Assembly: GCA_002633005.1 (NCBI GenBank)
Contig: NMRA01000105.1
Location: 1-64,000 of the forward strand
Source of the DNA: Phoronis australis
Taxonomy: Eukaryota > Phoronida > Phoronidae
Length of the DNA: 64,000 nucleotides
Direction: 5' to 3'
Shown here: one piece after another, positions 33,062 to 63,819 of the stretch
Layout of the letters: every line of letters begins with the position of its first letter
Position numbering within the stretch: the stretch's first letter is position 1
Notes under the pieces: generated by a model
Database searches by the model: none
Told to the model about the DNA's origin: nothing
What the model saw: the letters and a program-made list of their open reading frames with translations, nothing else
Position numbers and translations under genes: made by a program

Positions 33062-34868
33062 TCGTGTCTGCACCAGAGCCCTCGGGACACGAACTTATCG
33101 GAGTCGTGACTAACATCTCACAGGGGGTGGAAACGTGATCGCGCTTCTAACTTCCAGCAACGCCCCCTAAACCCTAACAAACACAAATCTCGTAGTACAC
33201 ATTCCAGGATCTCGCTCCTGAACTCATACCCGGTAACCGTACACTCTGTACCCAGGATCCAAACTTCACTCAGCGAACCTCCGAGTTCCCATGATAAATA
33301 TGGTCCTCGAGACAGAAGCTTGGTTCCGGGATACCTGTGGAGTTTGGTCGCCGGGTATGGACCATTTCCGCCGCGAGTGTGGAGTGCGGGGGGAGGGGGC
33401 TTGAAATTTATACCGTGGGTGTTGGTGTTCAGTGGTCTGGGCTGCGGTTTAGAAGATCGTAGCTGGAATTGTTTCCACCACCTGCCCGGGATAGTTGTGC
33501 AAAAGGCAAAAAATGCCCAAAATCTAAAATCGTGATGAGAAAATATCAAAAAAGTCGATTCAATGGTACATTGTTATGAAATCGTGGGAACATGCAGAGT
33601 AGTTGTATAAAAATTAATTGTGTTTGCACAAAGTCTAGGGTCGCCAGGGGGAAGTGCGGTAACAAGACATGAAGCTAAATTGTAAGGTAATCGTGAGAAC
33701 ATCCAGGGTAGTTATATTGAAAAAAAATAGTGTTTGCAAACAATTCATGATCGGCATGAGGCGAGTTGCATGACGTATTTGTTGACTACAACAGATTTTC
33801 AGATTGCATTATTTATTTATTTTTAGGAAACGTTTGTTGTATTCACACTACAGAATTACAGCGACATTACAGTGATAAGCATGCATGAATTAGATATAAG
33901 ATATGCCTTAATTAAAGCATGTTAATGAATGCATGGTGTAAATACATAACTGTACTTTATAACAAAACATTCACACCCCATTCTCTCTAGAATCTTATAC
34001 AGCCAAATGAATAATAATTGCATTGTCAAACAAAAAGCGCTTCTACAGGGATTCACCTACTTCTAAATTTATTCATAATTGAAAGTTCTTACGGTAAATT
34101 ACCTTTTCTACGTTATAATAGAAAAAAAATCATATATCGACTATTGCAAACAAGGGGTACTATAATTTAACCTAGCTTTCGGATTGCATTTTATCATTTG
34201 GTGGTTACATTTTCCAAGGTTTAAATTCGATTTCTTTAACAATAGGTCTAACCTTCGCAAAGAATAAACGTGGAAAGTTCCGTTCCTGTCGATTTTATTA
34301 TTACCCATTTTCTAACGGAGTCGGTCATATGAGCATTCATTCTACTAATATGTAGAAAGTCGGGATGTAACTTGAACCCATGATAATTTTGCCAGGAACC
34401 AAACCATTTTAAGTAATGTAACTCAACTTAATTCTATTTTATTATTGAAAAATGCTGCTTGAATTGTTTGGCAATTAGTTTCCATCGAAAGCGAGTACAT
34501 TCTTAAAGATTTTCATTTCACTTTTTCGTTACAAGTTACATAAAATAAATTTTAATGCCAACCAATTCGGACAAAGCTTTTGTTCCAAGTAATGCAGGGC
34601 TAATTTCAGCATCACGTGTTCTTTAAAAAGTTGTATCTCATGTTTGTACTTAATTTTGGGATTACTGGGGGGGGGGGGGGGNGGGGGGCACAATACAAAA
34701 ATAGCAGGGCAAGATGAATCACACAGAATTTCACTATTTATAATTTTTTTTTCTTTAACACAGCCCCAGAAATCGCTTACGCATTGTGTCCGGTTTCTCA
34801 TTCATTCTCTTGCATACAGGCGAATTCAGCGGAGCATGAGGAGACAATTGTGTGCAATGCTCGAATGT
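33062..34868. other. Upstream region, no gene recognised
   Basis: 33110-33530 is richer in G and C than its surroundings and has two overlapping frames without homology. The remainder is AT-rich. A poly-G run with one unresolved base (34682) lies at 34669-34688. Confidence 0.4.
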
Positions 34869-34957
34869 CTGCCAGGAAAGCCAGAAGGATTCGAAACAGG
34901 GTCTCCCAAACGGGAATCCGGAGCTCAAACCACTGAGCCACACTGTCGCCTCAAATA
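34869..34957 (-). mobile_element. tRNA-like SINE head
   Basis: The minus strand reads GTGTGGCTCAGTGGTTTGAG (A-box region), then TGTTTCGAATCC (B box), with tRNA-like spacing. Arm pairing is poor, so it is a tRNA-derived SINE head and not a functional tRNA. Its body differs from the SINE at 22094 and 53996. Confidence 0.65.
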
Positions 34958-37900
34958 AATGGACATTGTAATAGGAAAGATGCAATTACAAAAGGGATTG
35001 TAATACATAAAATTTGGTATTTTAGTGTCACCTCTCTAATTGTTGAAGTCGTTCTTCCTCTGATTGGCCATAACACAGGAAATAGTGGATTGAATGTTAA
35101 ATAGGTATGTTCCATTGAAAACAAAAATGTGCAAATTAGTTGAACGACACAAACACAGAGTGATCAGAGTCATCTCACAGGTTGCAAGTCATGCGATGCG
35201 ATGCTACGACAAACATCGGCAAAACAAGTGATCTTACAAACTAAGAGTAAACCGAGAATCAGTTTATTTTGGCTGAAAACACGTTGACAATTATAACGGG
35301 TCGAATGATTCTTGGCTGAGAATCGAGAGAAAAAAATATTCACTCATTCACACATTTTGCGCCAAGGCACGACTTCATTGTCGCGCGAAAATTCGGGCAT
35401 AAAGGCAACACGGGTTTTTTAGAAAGCCCGGGACCAGACTTCTGACACGTAATTGTCAACATAATCAATTCCCTCGATGAGCTCAACATCAAAGCAACAT
35501 TTTAAACATCTTGTATTGTCCGTTTTTGTAATGTCAGGTTCATCCAAAGACCAAATTTCAGTGTTATCATTTATTGGAATAGCGATGAAAGAGTAAAACA
35601 TAAAAGACAACCGATTTTTTATTTATAAGCATAAAGTGAAAAAACGTGCACATTACAAAACATGGCCGAAAAGAAACAATTTCAAAAGTATCGCGGATTA
35701 TGAAATACTGAGATTTAATCGTAGAATACCCGAGGATAAAGTACTAGGTTATGAAATTCTGCTGATCTACGTCGGAGCATTAGGGTCGTTATAACGACTT
35801 AACTAACTCTTTATAAAGACTTATTATTTTGGATCATAGAACTGGAATGCCAACCCAGAGACCGTATTTATTCGTCTTCAATCCCATCACGTTTTAGAGC
35901 TTGCGATCCCGTAATTTCGCGAGACTGTGTGGGAGAGTTTGCACAGCTGTCTGCTCAGCTAACTTTGGGCTTGTGTACTAGTTGTAAAATCAAGTCTAAT
36001 GTCATTGCTTTATTTCATTCGGACATGTTCACTCATTAAACGAGACGTTTGAGGCACGACTCCATAAAACCAGCAATTTTCCTACAAAATTATTCAACAA
36101 ACCCGACAATTCCGCTGGTCAATCTGTTATACGCAGACCTGTGACCCTGGCTGTGTGCCAGGAATAGCCTGACCACTAGCGTCTTTTCAGCTCGTCTTAG
36201 AACCGCTTTGGACAACCTACCTAACTGCATGTTATTATGAGTTTTTCAGCGAGACATTTTTGGGTGTTAAAACCCTGTCTAAGTATTTTACGGAGACAGT
36301 GACATTTGGTTCCTGAGTTTTTTGTGCAACTAAAAATGAAAAGTTTAGGATTTACTAACTAGTGTGTTTCCCCGTCGTAATTTTTGAAAAACTACTCGTA
36401 TATTTGCGTACCAATGTGTGTGCATGTGCGTGCGAAAGCATGGATATTCTACTACTGTTTTCTATTGTTCGACAGTATTTCAGTTATGCAATGTTCATCT
36501 GTTGCACAGATATAATATTAATGCAATTGCTGGGCAGTAATATTTCCTGTGGTATTTACCTATATCCATGAAATAAAATTTAAAAAATGAAAAGTTTACC
36601 TTGTAAAAGAATCCAATCCAACACTTGCGTTATTTACAACGTACATTGCACTTGCTAATTATCGCGATCTTAGCGGACTGTCTCTCCTTTTGAAATTTTC
36701 TAGACATTCCGTCACACCGTTAAGGGTTCCATTGTTACACTCTGTTATTTTTTCCATTCTAGTAATATTCTTGGTTTTTAGCATTATAAAATATTCAAAC
36801 CTATCAGGTATGCAAAATGATAATTTGTGAAGTAAGCTATTTATCTTTTGATTCTGGTGGCATATGCACCATCAAGCGCTGATGAATGGCTTTCTAATGA
36901 TATAACATGCCATTCGGTAGAAAAACAGCGGACTTGCGAAAAGTTTTAGTGACGGTAAAAAGGTGACATTAATCAACACGGCACGCGCGTTCTTACCATG
37001 AAGACACGGCGTGAGTTCCGTAGAGGCGAGAATTCCGTGAAAAGATAAGAACACGCAAGACTTGGGGTGAGATATCGCCGTGTATTGCACGCGTAGCAAG
37101 TGCTCACACTAGCTCCCATAATGAGAATTTTGCGTCCACGGAACTCTGCCCTCATCTGGCAACCAAGAGAAGTGTTAATGACAACGACACCGCGAGTGCC
37201 GGGTTCACGAGAAAGGTCATTGTCAACTGCACGCATTTTCTTCATGAGCTAATACTAACGTGTACTACATATCTTACTGTATCCGATGAGCACACTTATC
37301 TCTACGGGTGAACAAACGTGGTATTTTCAGACGAAAAAGACACGACTAATGTCCAGTCGGTAAACCAACTCCGAATCCTGCTTGAGCCGATATATTGGCT
37401 AGATTACTATCTTGTAATATGGGGCAACACAAACAATGTCAAGCGCACGTTATTTTATGCTTTTGATAACACTTTCATCTTTGCTGCTTCCCTGGCTCCG
37501 TCGCAAACCCGACTCGTGGACTAGACGGTCACGCCACCTGGTGACAGCAACTGCACGATCCAGCAACCAAATAGGAGAAATAAGCCACTTAACGAGCAGG
37601 TTTTGGGCTCCCTGGGAGTAGCCTGGTTCACTAGTAAAAGTGGTAGGGCTCAAAATACCCACAATACCGCTATTACAGAAATGAAACGAAACACATTTAC
37701 AAATAAATACAATGATCTATTCTATAAAATATCTAGTATGTACTATGTTACATTTTAATTCACATGAAGGACTAATTAAATAAATGGATTAATCAATGAA
37801 CATACGACATAAGAGCACAGAACAAACCCAGACTATTAGTCTGTGGCAAGTTCCACCAGCCTCAAACATAAGATCATCACAAACAAAGCTTCTCAAGCAG

Positions 37901-38740
37901 TCACAGGCAACCATCATCTCTTTCCACTGGTTTCCAAACCAGCTGTTAATAAATAGGTTAATACTTAGAAACTACAACTTGTTGCACTGTACGAAGATAC
38001 CTACTTCACTGACAGGCCCTAGAGGACCCCCGCAGCAGGAAACTCCACTGGGACCATGGTTTTAGTGTCTGTAATTAGAAAGCTAACTCCTCTATTAAAA
38101 AAAATGAATATCGCTGCAAAATATGAACCAAAATCATGATGGCACTAAACGGAGTGTGAAGGGAACACCAAACAAAAAACTTTCACAAAAAACTATATAA
38201 GCCATCTTCTGTAGACTAGTCTTGCCACTGGCACCAAAACTATGAAAATGTGTTGGTAACTTGTAGGGACAAATGTGAATAAATAATTAAACTAGAAAAT
38301 AGTCCAAATCTTAGAACCACAAGCTGCAAACACTGCCAAGCTTGACCAGGGATGGGAACCTATTTTTGACCGCTTCATTCTATAAATGCAGAACTTATCC
38401 GAAAGGGAAAATTTCTACAGTAAGACAGTGTCGCTTCAGTTAGTTACATAGAGCTGTTACATGGCACGGCTCACTAGGCAAAAACATGGAACAAAAACAC
38501 TACAAGAGTATGACAGGCTAACAAAGCCAAATTTTGCGGTTAATCTTTGACAAATTATGAAAAAAGGGACACGCACAAAACCAAGGTTCAAAGCTCAACA
38601 ATTCTCGCCTTCCGCACTAAACGCTCTCTCATGTCGTGAGGTACGAAATAACTGCACACCTGCAGATACAGCAGGCAGGTCAGCAGCCTCGCTTTCGCTC
38701 CTATGGAGATTCACATGTTAGCATCTGTCATTTGAATACT
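34958..38740. other. Gene-poor stretch
   Basis: No exon with homology was found. 36990-37110 shares the dispersed-repeat words GATATCGCCGTG and CGTGAAAA with 15935-16020. Short open frames are unsupported. Confidence 0.4.
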
Positions 38741-38765
38741 TTAAATTTTATATCATATTTAAGGT

Positions 38766-39038
38766 GTGCGGGGAAAGTATTACTGCTGTGCTGAGGGCTG
38801 CAATGTCGATTCAAGGAAGTGGGATATGCTGGATAAATATCCATGGATACCGGATGTCACATTTCATCCCTTCCCGGCGGTTCTGAAGGACAATCAATTA
38901 TTCAATATAATCTTATCTCACGGCGAGAAGAGCGGGAGTGCGGAATACGGAAATTATCTAATACAGCACCATAAAACTGAGAAACAGTACACAATGGACC
39001 TATTAACACGCCTCCGTGACATAAATAATATGATTTGA
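38766..39038 (+). CDS. THAP-like zinc-finger fragment (uncertain)
   Basis: This 90-codon frame opens with KYYCCAEGCNVDSRKW and, after an insert, VTFHPFP. This resembles the first part of the C2CH THAP DNA-binding domain (C-x2-4-C, then the FH-FP box). The later landmarks, a Trp and the closing C-x2-H pair, are not seen. The rest (LFNIILSHGEKSG and so on) matches nothing I know. The start codon is unclear, because the frame begins at a GTG just after an ATTTAAG acceptor-like sequence. It could be an exon of an unannotated gene or a decayed transposase fragment, since THAP domains occur in P-element-type transposases. Confidence 0.3.
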   Translation: MRGKYYCCAEGCNVDSRKWDMLDKYPWIPDVTFHPFPAVLKDNQLFNIILSHGEKSGSAEYGNYLIQHHKTEKQYTMDLLTRLRDINNMI

Positions 39039-39329
39039 CCTAAGCTTCAGCACAAAATCACCTCGGCCACCCCTTGCACACTGTCTTAAACAACAGTTTA
39101 GTGCGAAACAAAATAATTTGAAGGAAAGCTTTCAATCCACTAAACTAGCATTGGGAGACCTATCTTTGCACAGATCTTAACACGCAATAAGCGAATACTG
39201 AAAGTACCGCCCTCAACAAATACCGAAGAGCTACAACACGTCGCTAAGCCATACAAAACAACACTGGCATAGCAGTGTGCAAGATACAATTAACTTTCCA
39301 CAATTTTATGTTAATGACTAATAACTTAA

Positions 39330-39666
39330 AAGGATACTAAACCCTGTATAGATGCTTTCAACCAATCCTCATTGTATCACCTGGTAATGCATCATTGGCG
39401 TCAATCTTGACAGATAAAAGCAGGAAACAACTAAAAGCTCAATACTCCGCATGTCACAGTTTCGACATAATAGTTCTTGCTGGGTGGTCTTTCCCCACAG
39501 CTGCCGTGTAATTCGCTAAAAGCGTAGGTCATGCTTTGAAGAGAGTTTTCAAATTTTCCTCCAAACGTTTGTCGAGGATTACAGAACACTATTATGTTTC
39601 AGGGAATTGGATGAGAAAGTCGTTTTTAACATCTATTAACAGGTCAAAATTGGGTTTGGTATCCTT
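39330..39666 (+). mobile_element. piggyBac-like MITE, family B copy 1
   Basis: The element is bounded by AAGGATAC and GTATCCTT and flanked by TTAA (39326-39329, 39667-39670), the target used by piggyBac-type transposases. The interior contains the family words CAACCAATCCTC, GATGCATCATTGGCG and GTCGAGGATTACAGA. It has no ORF. Confidence 0.85.
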
Positions 39667-39879
39667 TTAATGTTCTCTTGGGTGAAGCGTTAAGAAACTG
39701 CAAAACTTTAAAGGCCACATGGTTTTGAAGTGTATACTACAGAGGGCAGGATGATGCTAGTCATCTTTCATGGCAATATTCCCAGTAAAGTTTGACAAAC
39801 AAAGAGTGAATGACAACAGTTGAGCACATTTAAGAAGCAGCTACTAATTAAACAGTAATTCGTCACCTATTTAGCACAC

Positions 39880-40115
39880 CAAATGGCAGTGCAATGAAAA
39901 ATTATTTGTCAAATTTCTCAACAACAAAAATAAAAATTAAAAAATCAAGTCTATTGCTAGCTCAACTTGTACTGTTTAGATGTTATAAAACAACTGTTGG
40001 CGACATTTCCATAATTTGCAACTATGTGGTCAACCATTAAAAACCGAAAAATGACAATTTCCACAATTAGTTTGGTGCAAAACAAATGAAGAATTACCAT
40101 ATACTTGATGATTAA
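39880..40115. repeat. Dispersed repeat D, copy 1
   Basis: Shared with 58590-58815 and 60515-60760. All carry TCAAATTTC(T/C)CAA at the start and a GCAATT/ACAATT-TTTTT-region near the end, with moderate identity over about 220 bp. Confidence 0.55.
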
Positions 40116-41793
40116 AACAGAGGAGGCCCCATTTTGCTCCGTATTTTGATCGTGAAGACACGACTACAACTATTGGACCTTCAAGTTAATCTGCACACAC
40201 TGTATCACTTTGTAGGTCATATATCACAGTCAAGAGCCTGTAGCTAGGGCTTAATATGATTGGCTTCTTGCCTTTGTGTCACAGAGGAACAACGACCATT
40301 CACAACACGACAACGGACAGTTAACATATTGGCTGATACCGTTTCAGAGTGTCACGAGTAAGCATGTGACCACTAACAGGTTGTTTCTGATAGATAAACA
40401 GAGTCCAGAAGAATTTCAAATTTGCATTCCTTAAATATTTTCTCAGTTGATAATAAGAATATCTGAACGAAACGACATACGATGGCATAATAAACACTTC
40501 CCGGAATATCACAGCAGTCATCTCTGTGGTATTTACCCACAATGCTGTGCATCCAAATGACCATGCCTCACAGCTGTACACTGCAGCTATGCAAATCACC
40601 ACTTTGCATCGAGATTAATTTGCTATTGGTCACTCTGGTGACAACTACGTTTTACTGTTGCATAGTGAGTAGAACTGATGACATCAAAAATTTGAAAAGC
40701 TGTGTTAGGCATGATAAATTATTCTTCACTTGTCCGGCTCTGCTCAGAAATTTGGTCACTCAATAAAAGGCACTTTTCTACCTCACAAAAGAGAAGAGCT
40801 GAATCAAGGATGTGGGAAATGAAGAACAAGTTACTTCTTGTAAAATAAATTTGCCACGTGACCACGTGCACAACAACAAACTAGAATATCTGGGTAGTTC
40901 CAACTCAGCAAAGCATAAACAAACCAAGCTACAAGAGCGAAGATAAAACTAAAGAATTAAGATGAAAACACAGCACAGGCTTAAGATTATTGAGTTGCTT
41001 ATTTTTTGAAATTTCAAAACATAATTCAAGAAATGCGGAATTAAATCAATTTCCCAGAACTCAAAACTATTTTGCTGGTTAACATTTCTTTTGCACCGTT
41101 ATTTGTTTCCAGAACAAAATGATTGGCAAAGTTACAAGTTAAACTATGACTCAAAACAAACATATTTATACCCTAGTGAGTAAGGTGGCTTTGCTTTAAT
41201 AATTCTGAGAACAGGCAAGTGAATTTCTTAGCTGCAAGCTGGCATTCACTTATTCAAAAAGGAAAAAGGAAATTGCAGCTATGTAGCTTAAAAAGAACCC
41301 ATTCCAAAAACACGCCAGTATATAAACAACGCCTGCTGCTTTACTCTACGGTGGGCTTAAAAATAAGCTGATCATATGGCACAATAATAGGGGGCGCTCT
41401 TAACATTGGCAAGTACATGTTAGTCACAGTCGGTCCATTATCAACTTCACAAAGAGCAGGACAACCGCTTCACATCTACATTCACAATAATCCCTTCAGT
41501 TTGGACCCCAAGAAAGCAACTTCAATTAAGTTGCAACAAATCCATCCAATTATTCCTAATCACAGACTTGACAAGGATATTAATCTCTTCAAATGTTAAT
41601 TCAATAGGTAACCAATTCGCAACATGATGTAACTTCCTAATTAATTTGAAGAACATGACCCACTTTATCAAATGCTTTTGTTAGGTCCATGAAACTGTAT
41701 ACAAAATGGGACTGGCTGTAATAAGTCTACACTGAACCTTAGTTGTCAAGCAGTGCAGTCATTTGTGCTGATCTTGTTTCTCTTCTTTTGATT
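40116..41793. other. Gene-poor stretch downstream of the PCTAIRE gene
   Basis: No exon seen on either strand. It may contain a longer 3'UTR of the PCTAIRE gene if the proximal poly(A) signal is not used. Confidence 0.4.
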
Positions 41794-41799
41794 TTTATT
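41794..41799 (-). promoter_or_regulatory. Candidate poly(A) signal of the PCTAIRE gene
   Basis: AATAAA on the minus strand, only 24 nt after the stop codon. A 3'UTR this short would be unusual, so a more distal site may be used. Confidence 0.3.
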
Positions 41800-41822
41800 G
41801 AGTAATAATTCTGTGACCATCT

Positions 41823-60037
<18,215 letters not shown>

Positions 60038-60514
60038 CTGCAGAAACAACGATTGGTATTAAAGAGGGTGCTTCAAGCAAGAATCGCTACCTGTCATTTC
60101 TTTCTAAAATAAAAATTTGTAAAATTCAGAGATGCCAAAAACAAGACCCCTAAACATTTGAGCTTGACATATCTTGTCCCACAATTTCTACCCTAACTGT
60201 AAAGCTTTGACAACGACTGGTTGGAATTGTTGATTTATCAGAACTTCAGATTGCAAAAAAGTGAATCTGTTTCAACTACTGTACCCAAAACAGCAGTTAA
60301 AACAAAACCGTAGTTGCAGTACATGACAGAAGCATTCAGGCAAAATGACCCGGAAATCCCTCATGACGACTGGGTGTAAGCAGCATTCACTGTAAGAGTA
60401 GTCATCCCTCATCAACGAAAATGAAGAGGAGTTAGTGGGGTCCCTAAGCCATTCATACTTACACCTTTAGTAAAAATTCTTCAGTTTCGGGACCCAATAT
60501 GGCGGACGTGTGAA
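60038..60514. other. Region upstream of the first visible PCTAIRE exon
   Basis: The acceptor GTTTCTGCAG precedes the exon at 60037, so more coding exons must lie upstream. No exon with the expected N-terminal sequence was found here. Confidence 0.4.
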
Positions 60515-60760
60515 ATTTTATTAGTCAAATTTCCCAAGAAAACTAACTTTTTATGAAAATTTACTTTTGCTTTTTTTGCTCTTAACAGCTTGATTTGTAT
60601 GGCGTAGCTATTACCAAACTTAAGGTACAATTTTGAGCATTTGAAACAATGACGTAAGCTGCTTAAAACAGAAATACGGCAATTTTAGCAATTATTTTTG
60701 TTCCAAATTGAAGATTTTTAATGTAGAAGTTTGCCGCCTTGATGGTTACTACCAGTCGTT
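60515..60760. repeat. Dispersed repeat D, copy 3
   Basis: Third copy (AGTCAAATTTCCCAAGAAAA, GCAATTATTTTTGTTCCAAA), with more insertions than the others. Confidence 0.5.
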
Positions 60761-63117
60761 TTTTTGCTCTTAACAGAATTAGCAGCCATGAGTCATGACA
60801 GGGGTGAGGTATTTTGTCTGATTACTTTTGTCTTGCAGTGTAATTGCATAACACATGTTGTGCATTAGAGAGTGGTATGTTTCCCTTGGTCATAATGTCT
60901 ATAACAGTGCTGTATTCCCTTAGACATCCAGATTAGAAACCACGTTCTCCACAGAATTTCAACAGCTTCGCTTTTAAACACCCATGTTCTGTTATATTAG
61001 GCTTAAAGATGCTATGTCTCATGAAATTGTGAATATGCAAAAGAAATACTAGTTAACTAACAACCCCAGGTCTTCCGGTTTGCCGGCAACCATCTGAGAA
61101 CCAGTTACCATTATAATCCCGTGCGAGACTATCTTCATGTTAATGAGTATGGTAATATTTCACTTTTCATTTCATTTCCCCAATGAAACAAGGCACAGTT
61201 TTAATTATTTATCCATTTCACTATAAAATTGATTGCATAATATTTGGAATTACTAGGGTTTCTATATGTTCACACGTATTTTTAAGTGTATCAGTTTTGT
61301 GGTGTTTTCTTCAAAACTGAAATTTATTTACAAATTGTTTCCTTTCCTGATTATACTTGTACACACAGTTCTCCACGAAGTCACTAGGTGGCACTTGTAA
61401 TAAATTTAAATATTCACAGCTTTAATGAGACATAGCATCTATAACAGCCAACCCGGAATTTCTGTGAACTACAATTTAAGTGTCCTGAGCGTTATCCAGG
61501 ACGAGTACAGAACTATTAAATGCAATACCCCTATATTACCTGTAGCAATGATTCAACAAGTGAGAATATTTAGGCTAATCTACAAACGATATGTTTTATA
61601 CAGAGATTGCATGCCAGAAGATGACATTACTATCAAATACATTCAGAAAATATCCTCTCTGAATGACAAGTAATCGCTTTGAAGATGAAGCTGTGCAGAG
61701 AGTCATTGAACATCTTTATATCTCTGTGCCTGTGCCAACTGCATTACTTGTACAAACCCCTCAGCCATGACTAGCGAACTTTTCTCAAGCCTCTGATCAA
61801 AAATTGGCCATGCTTAGAGTAATTTTCCAATTTCGTGCGGTGCGATTGGTCAACTTTCAAGTCTCGAGCAAAGTCTGGTAGAAACGGGTCAATAATACAA
61901 TGGCTTCCTAATTTTACGCGATTTTTCGACCGAGGAGGTGGATTTCGAAGATTGCCTCGGAGACTATTTTCACAATCGCAAAGTTTGATTTGTGGTGAAA
62001 TTTCAACATTTTCGGACAGAAATAAGATGTCAACTTTAACTTGACCTAATTATCATTATCATTATGTCTGATAACACACATACATGGTAAAACACGTGAT
62101 AAGGTGACAACCCTAATAATAGCATATTGCGTTTGGCAAAAGGCAGTATTGACAAAAACCCTTGCTGACAGGAACAGTACTTTGACAAGCCTCACTAAAT
62201 AAGCCAACAACAAGCAGATGACAGAGAGCTGGGTTGTTGGGCTAAATTACAGGATACATATAACAAATGTTTTGACTACTCACAATTGACATGCTGGACT
62301 GAGAACATCTGGGTCATGCATACCTCTGGTGAGAGGAATGTTGTAAGCCAACCCCAGAAATTGTATTATTTACAATCAAGTCAGAAAAGGTGCCATTTGG
62401 AAAGTAAAGCCTAAAACAGCTGGGTATAACTCAGCTTTCACTCCTGGTGTAACCTAAACTATTGGATTCAAAACACGTTCAGACTATACTGGAAAAGCTT
62501 TAGTTCCGCATTCTTGCGAAAAACATAAAATTTTGAAAAACAACGGGCGTCTCCAGCAAAAATTTATACATCGTTTAGTTAATTATATCAAAGTTACTAA
62601 GCTGTTCTCCCCCAGCAGTGGAATGACCACCTTCATACATACAAAATTAGATAACTCTCAAAAGTACGCAGCCGGTATCACGCCATACTCACAACTCCAG
62701 GTTGCCATGGTTACAGCTTTCTGAATGGAAGGTTTTCCAAATACTAAGCCTGTGAAGTGATGTTTGAAACCCTGAGCAATCCTTTAGCAAAGATTTATGG
62801 TAACTTTGCCCTTAGTCAGAACAGGCATGGAGGATGTAACAGTGGCAACATTTTACAACAGAAGTTGGAAGCACCCCACAAATAGGTAACAAATCACTTC
62901 CAAGCTTATTCAGAGCAGCCTTATATAAGAAACAAGAGGAGCATAGCCTTCCCAGTACATAACAAAGGGAGACAAATACCTGCTGACATAAAACCATGTT
63001 ATTAAGAGGCTCATAGCCACAAACAATTAGTTGACAATCAATACATCAGATACAAAGTTGTTGAGCTTGTGTGACATAATGACCATGAAGTGCACAGACA
63101 GGTAAAGGGAAAAGAGA
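60761..63117. other. Gene-poor stretch
   Basis: An 82-codon plus-strand frame at 61425-61673 (containing VRIFRLIYKRYVLYRD) and a 69-codon frame at 61835-62044 are open but match no family convincingly. Nothing else was recognised. Confidence 0.35.
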
Positions 63118-63118
63118 C

Positions 63119-63228
63119 CTAGGGTTGATCACCTCTAGAGTAGTAGGGAGTGAATGCGGAGGAAATTAAGTTGGACACTGATTTGTAGAAAACCTCTCAA
63201 AACACCAAGAGAATTATTGATCTCCAGA
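63119..63228 (+). repeat. 110-bp direct repeat, left copy
   Basis: From CCTAGGGTTGATCACCTCTA through ATTATTGATCTCCAGAGT. It is repeated almost exactly at 63682-63791, on the other side of the large inverted repeat. Confidence 0.9.
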
Positions 63229-63681
63229 GTCAAGGTACCTAAACTACACGGACAACGGACTCATAAACACGGGCACGGACGCATGAGCACGACTCACGGA
63301 CCTGCACACACCGTCCACCGACTCACAAAAAAGGGAACGGACTCACAAAACACGATCCACGCACCCAAATACACGGGACACGGACTCACATTCACGAGGA
63401 AACACGATTAATGGACCGCCAAACACGGGTCATGGACTCATCGGCTTCCTGGGTCAGCTGACATCTACATTTTGTCCGTTAACGGTGTTTGGCGGTCCGT
63501 TAACTGTGTTTCCTCAGGAATATGAGTCCGTGTCCCGTGTATTTGGGTGCGTGGATCGTGTTTTGTGAGTCCGGTCCCGTGTTTGTGAGTCAGAGGACGG
63601 TGTTTGCAGGTCCGTGAGTCGTGTTCATGCGTCCGTGCCCCGTGTTTATGAGTCCATTGACTGTGTAGTTTCGGTACCTTG
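63229..63681. mobile_element. Large fold-back element with tandem GGACTCA-CACGGG arms
   Basis: The arms are roughly 200 bp each: CAAGGTACCTAAACTACACG on the left and its near reverse complement at the right end. They are built of imperfect repeats of GGACTCA and CACGGGCACGGA-like words. The central loop at about 63439-63470 includes TCAGCTGACATC. The structure is that of Foldback-type elements, and the long plus-strand frame across it is an artefact. Confidence 0.85.
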
Positions 63682-63791
63682 ACTTAGGGTTGATCACCTC
63701 TAGAGTAGTAGGGAGTGATGGCGGAGGAAATTAAGTTGGACACTGATTTGTAGAAAACCTCTGAAAACACCAAGAGAATTATTGATCTCCA
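63682..63791 (+). repeat. 110-bp direct repeat, right copy
   Basis: Counterpart of 63119-63228 with a handful of substitutions and a one-base deletion (GTGATGGCGG against GTGAATGCGG). Confidence 0.9.
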
Positions 63792-63819
63792 TAGTGTCGA
63801 AGACTAAACAAGACTTGGT

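Noticed and set aside
9120-34682. Single unresolved bases at 9120, 13437 and 34682
   Set aside because: Two sit in G/C homopolymers and one beside a GC-rich repeat; they are probably sequencing ambiguities with no biological signal.
34869-34957. Possible functional tRNA gene
   Set aside because: A and B boxes are present but the cloverleaf is poor; it is better read as a SINE head.
61425-61673. 82-residue ORF with an LYR-like word (FRLIYKRYVLYRD) as a mitochondrial LYR-motif protein
   Set aside because: The residues around the motif and the C-terminal half do not follow any LYR family; no supporting exon structure was seen.
63154-63411. 85-residue plus-strand ORF
   Set aside because: It runs through the direct repeat and the arm of the fold-back element; its composition is that of the GGACTCA repeats.
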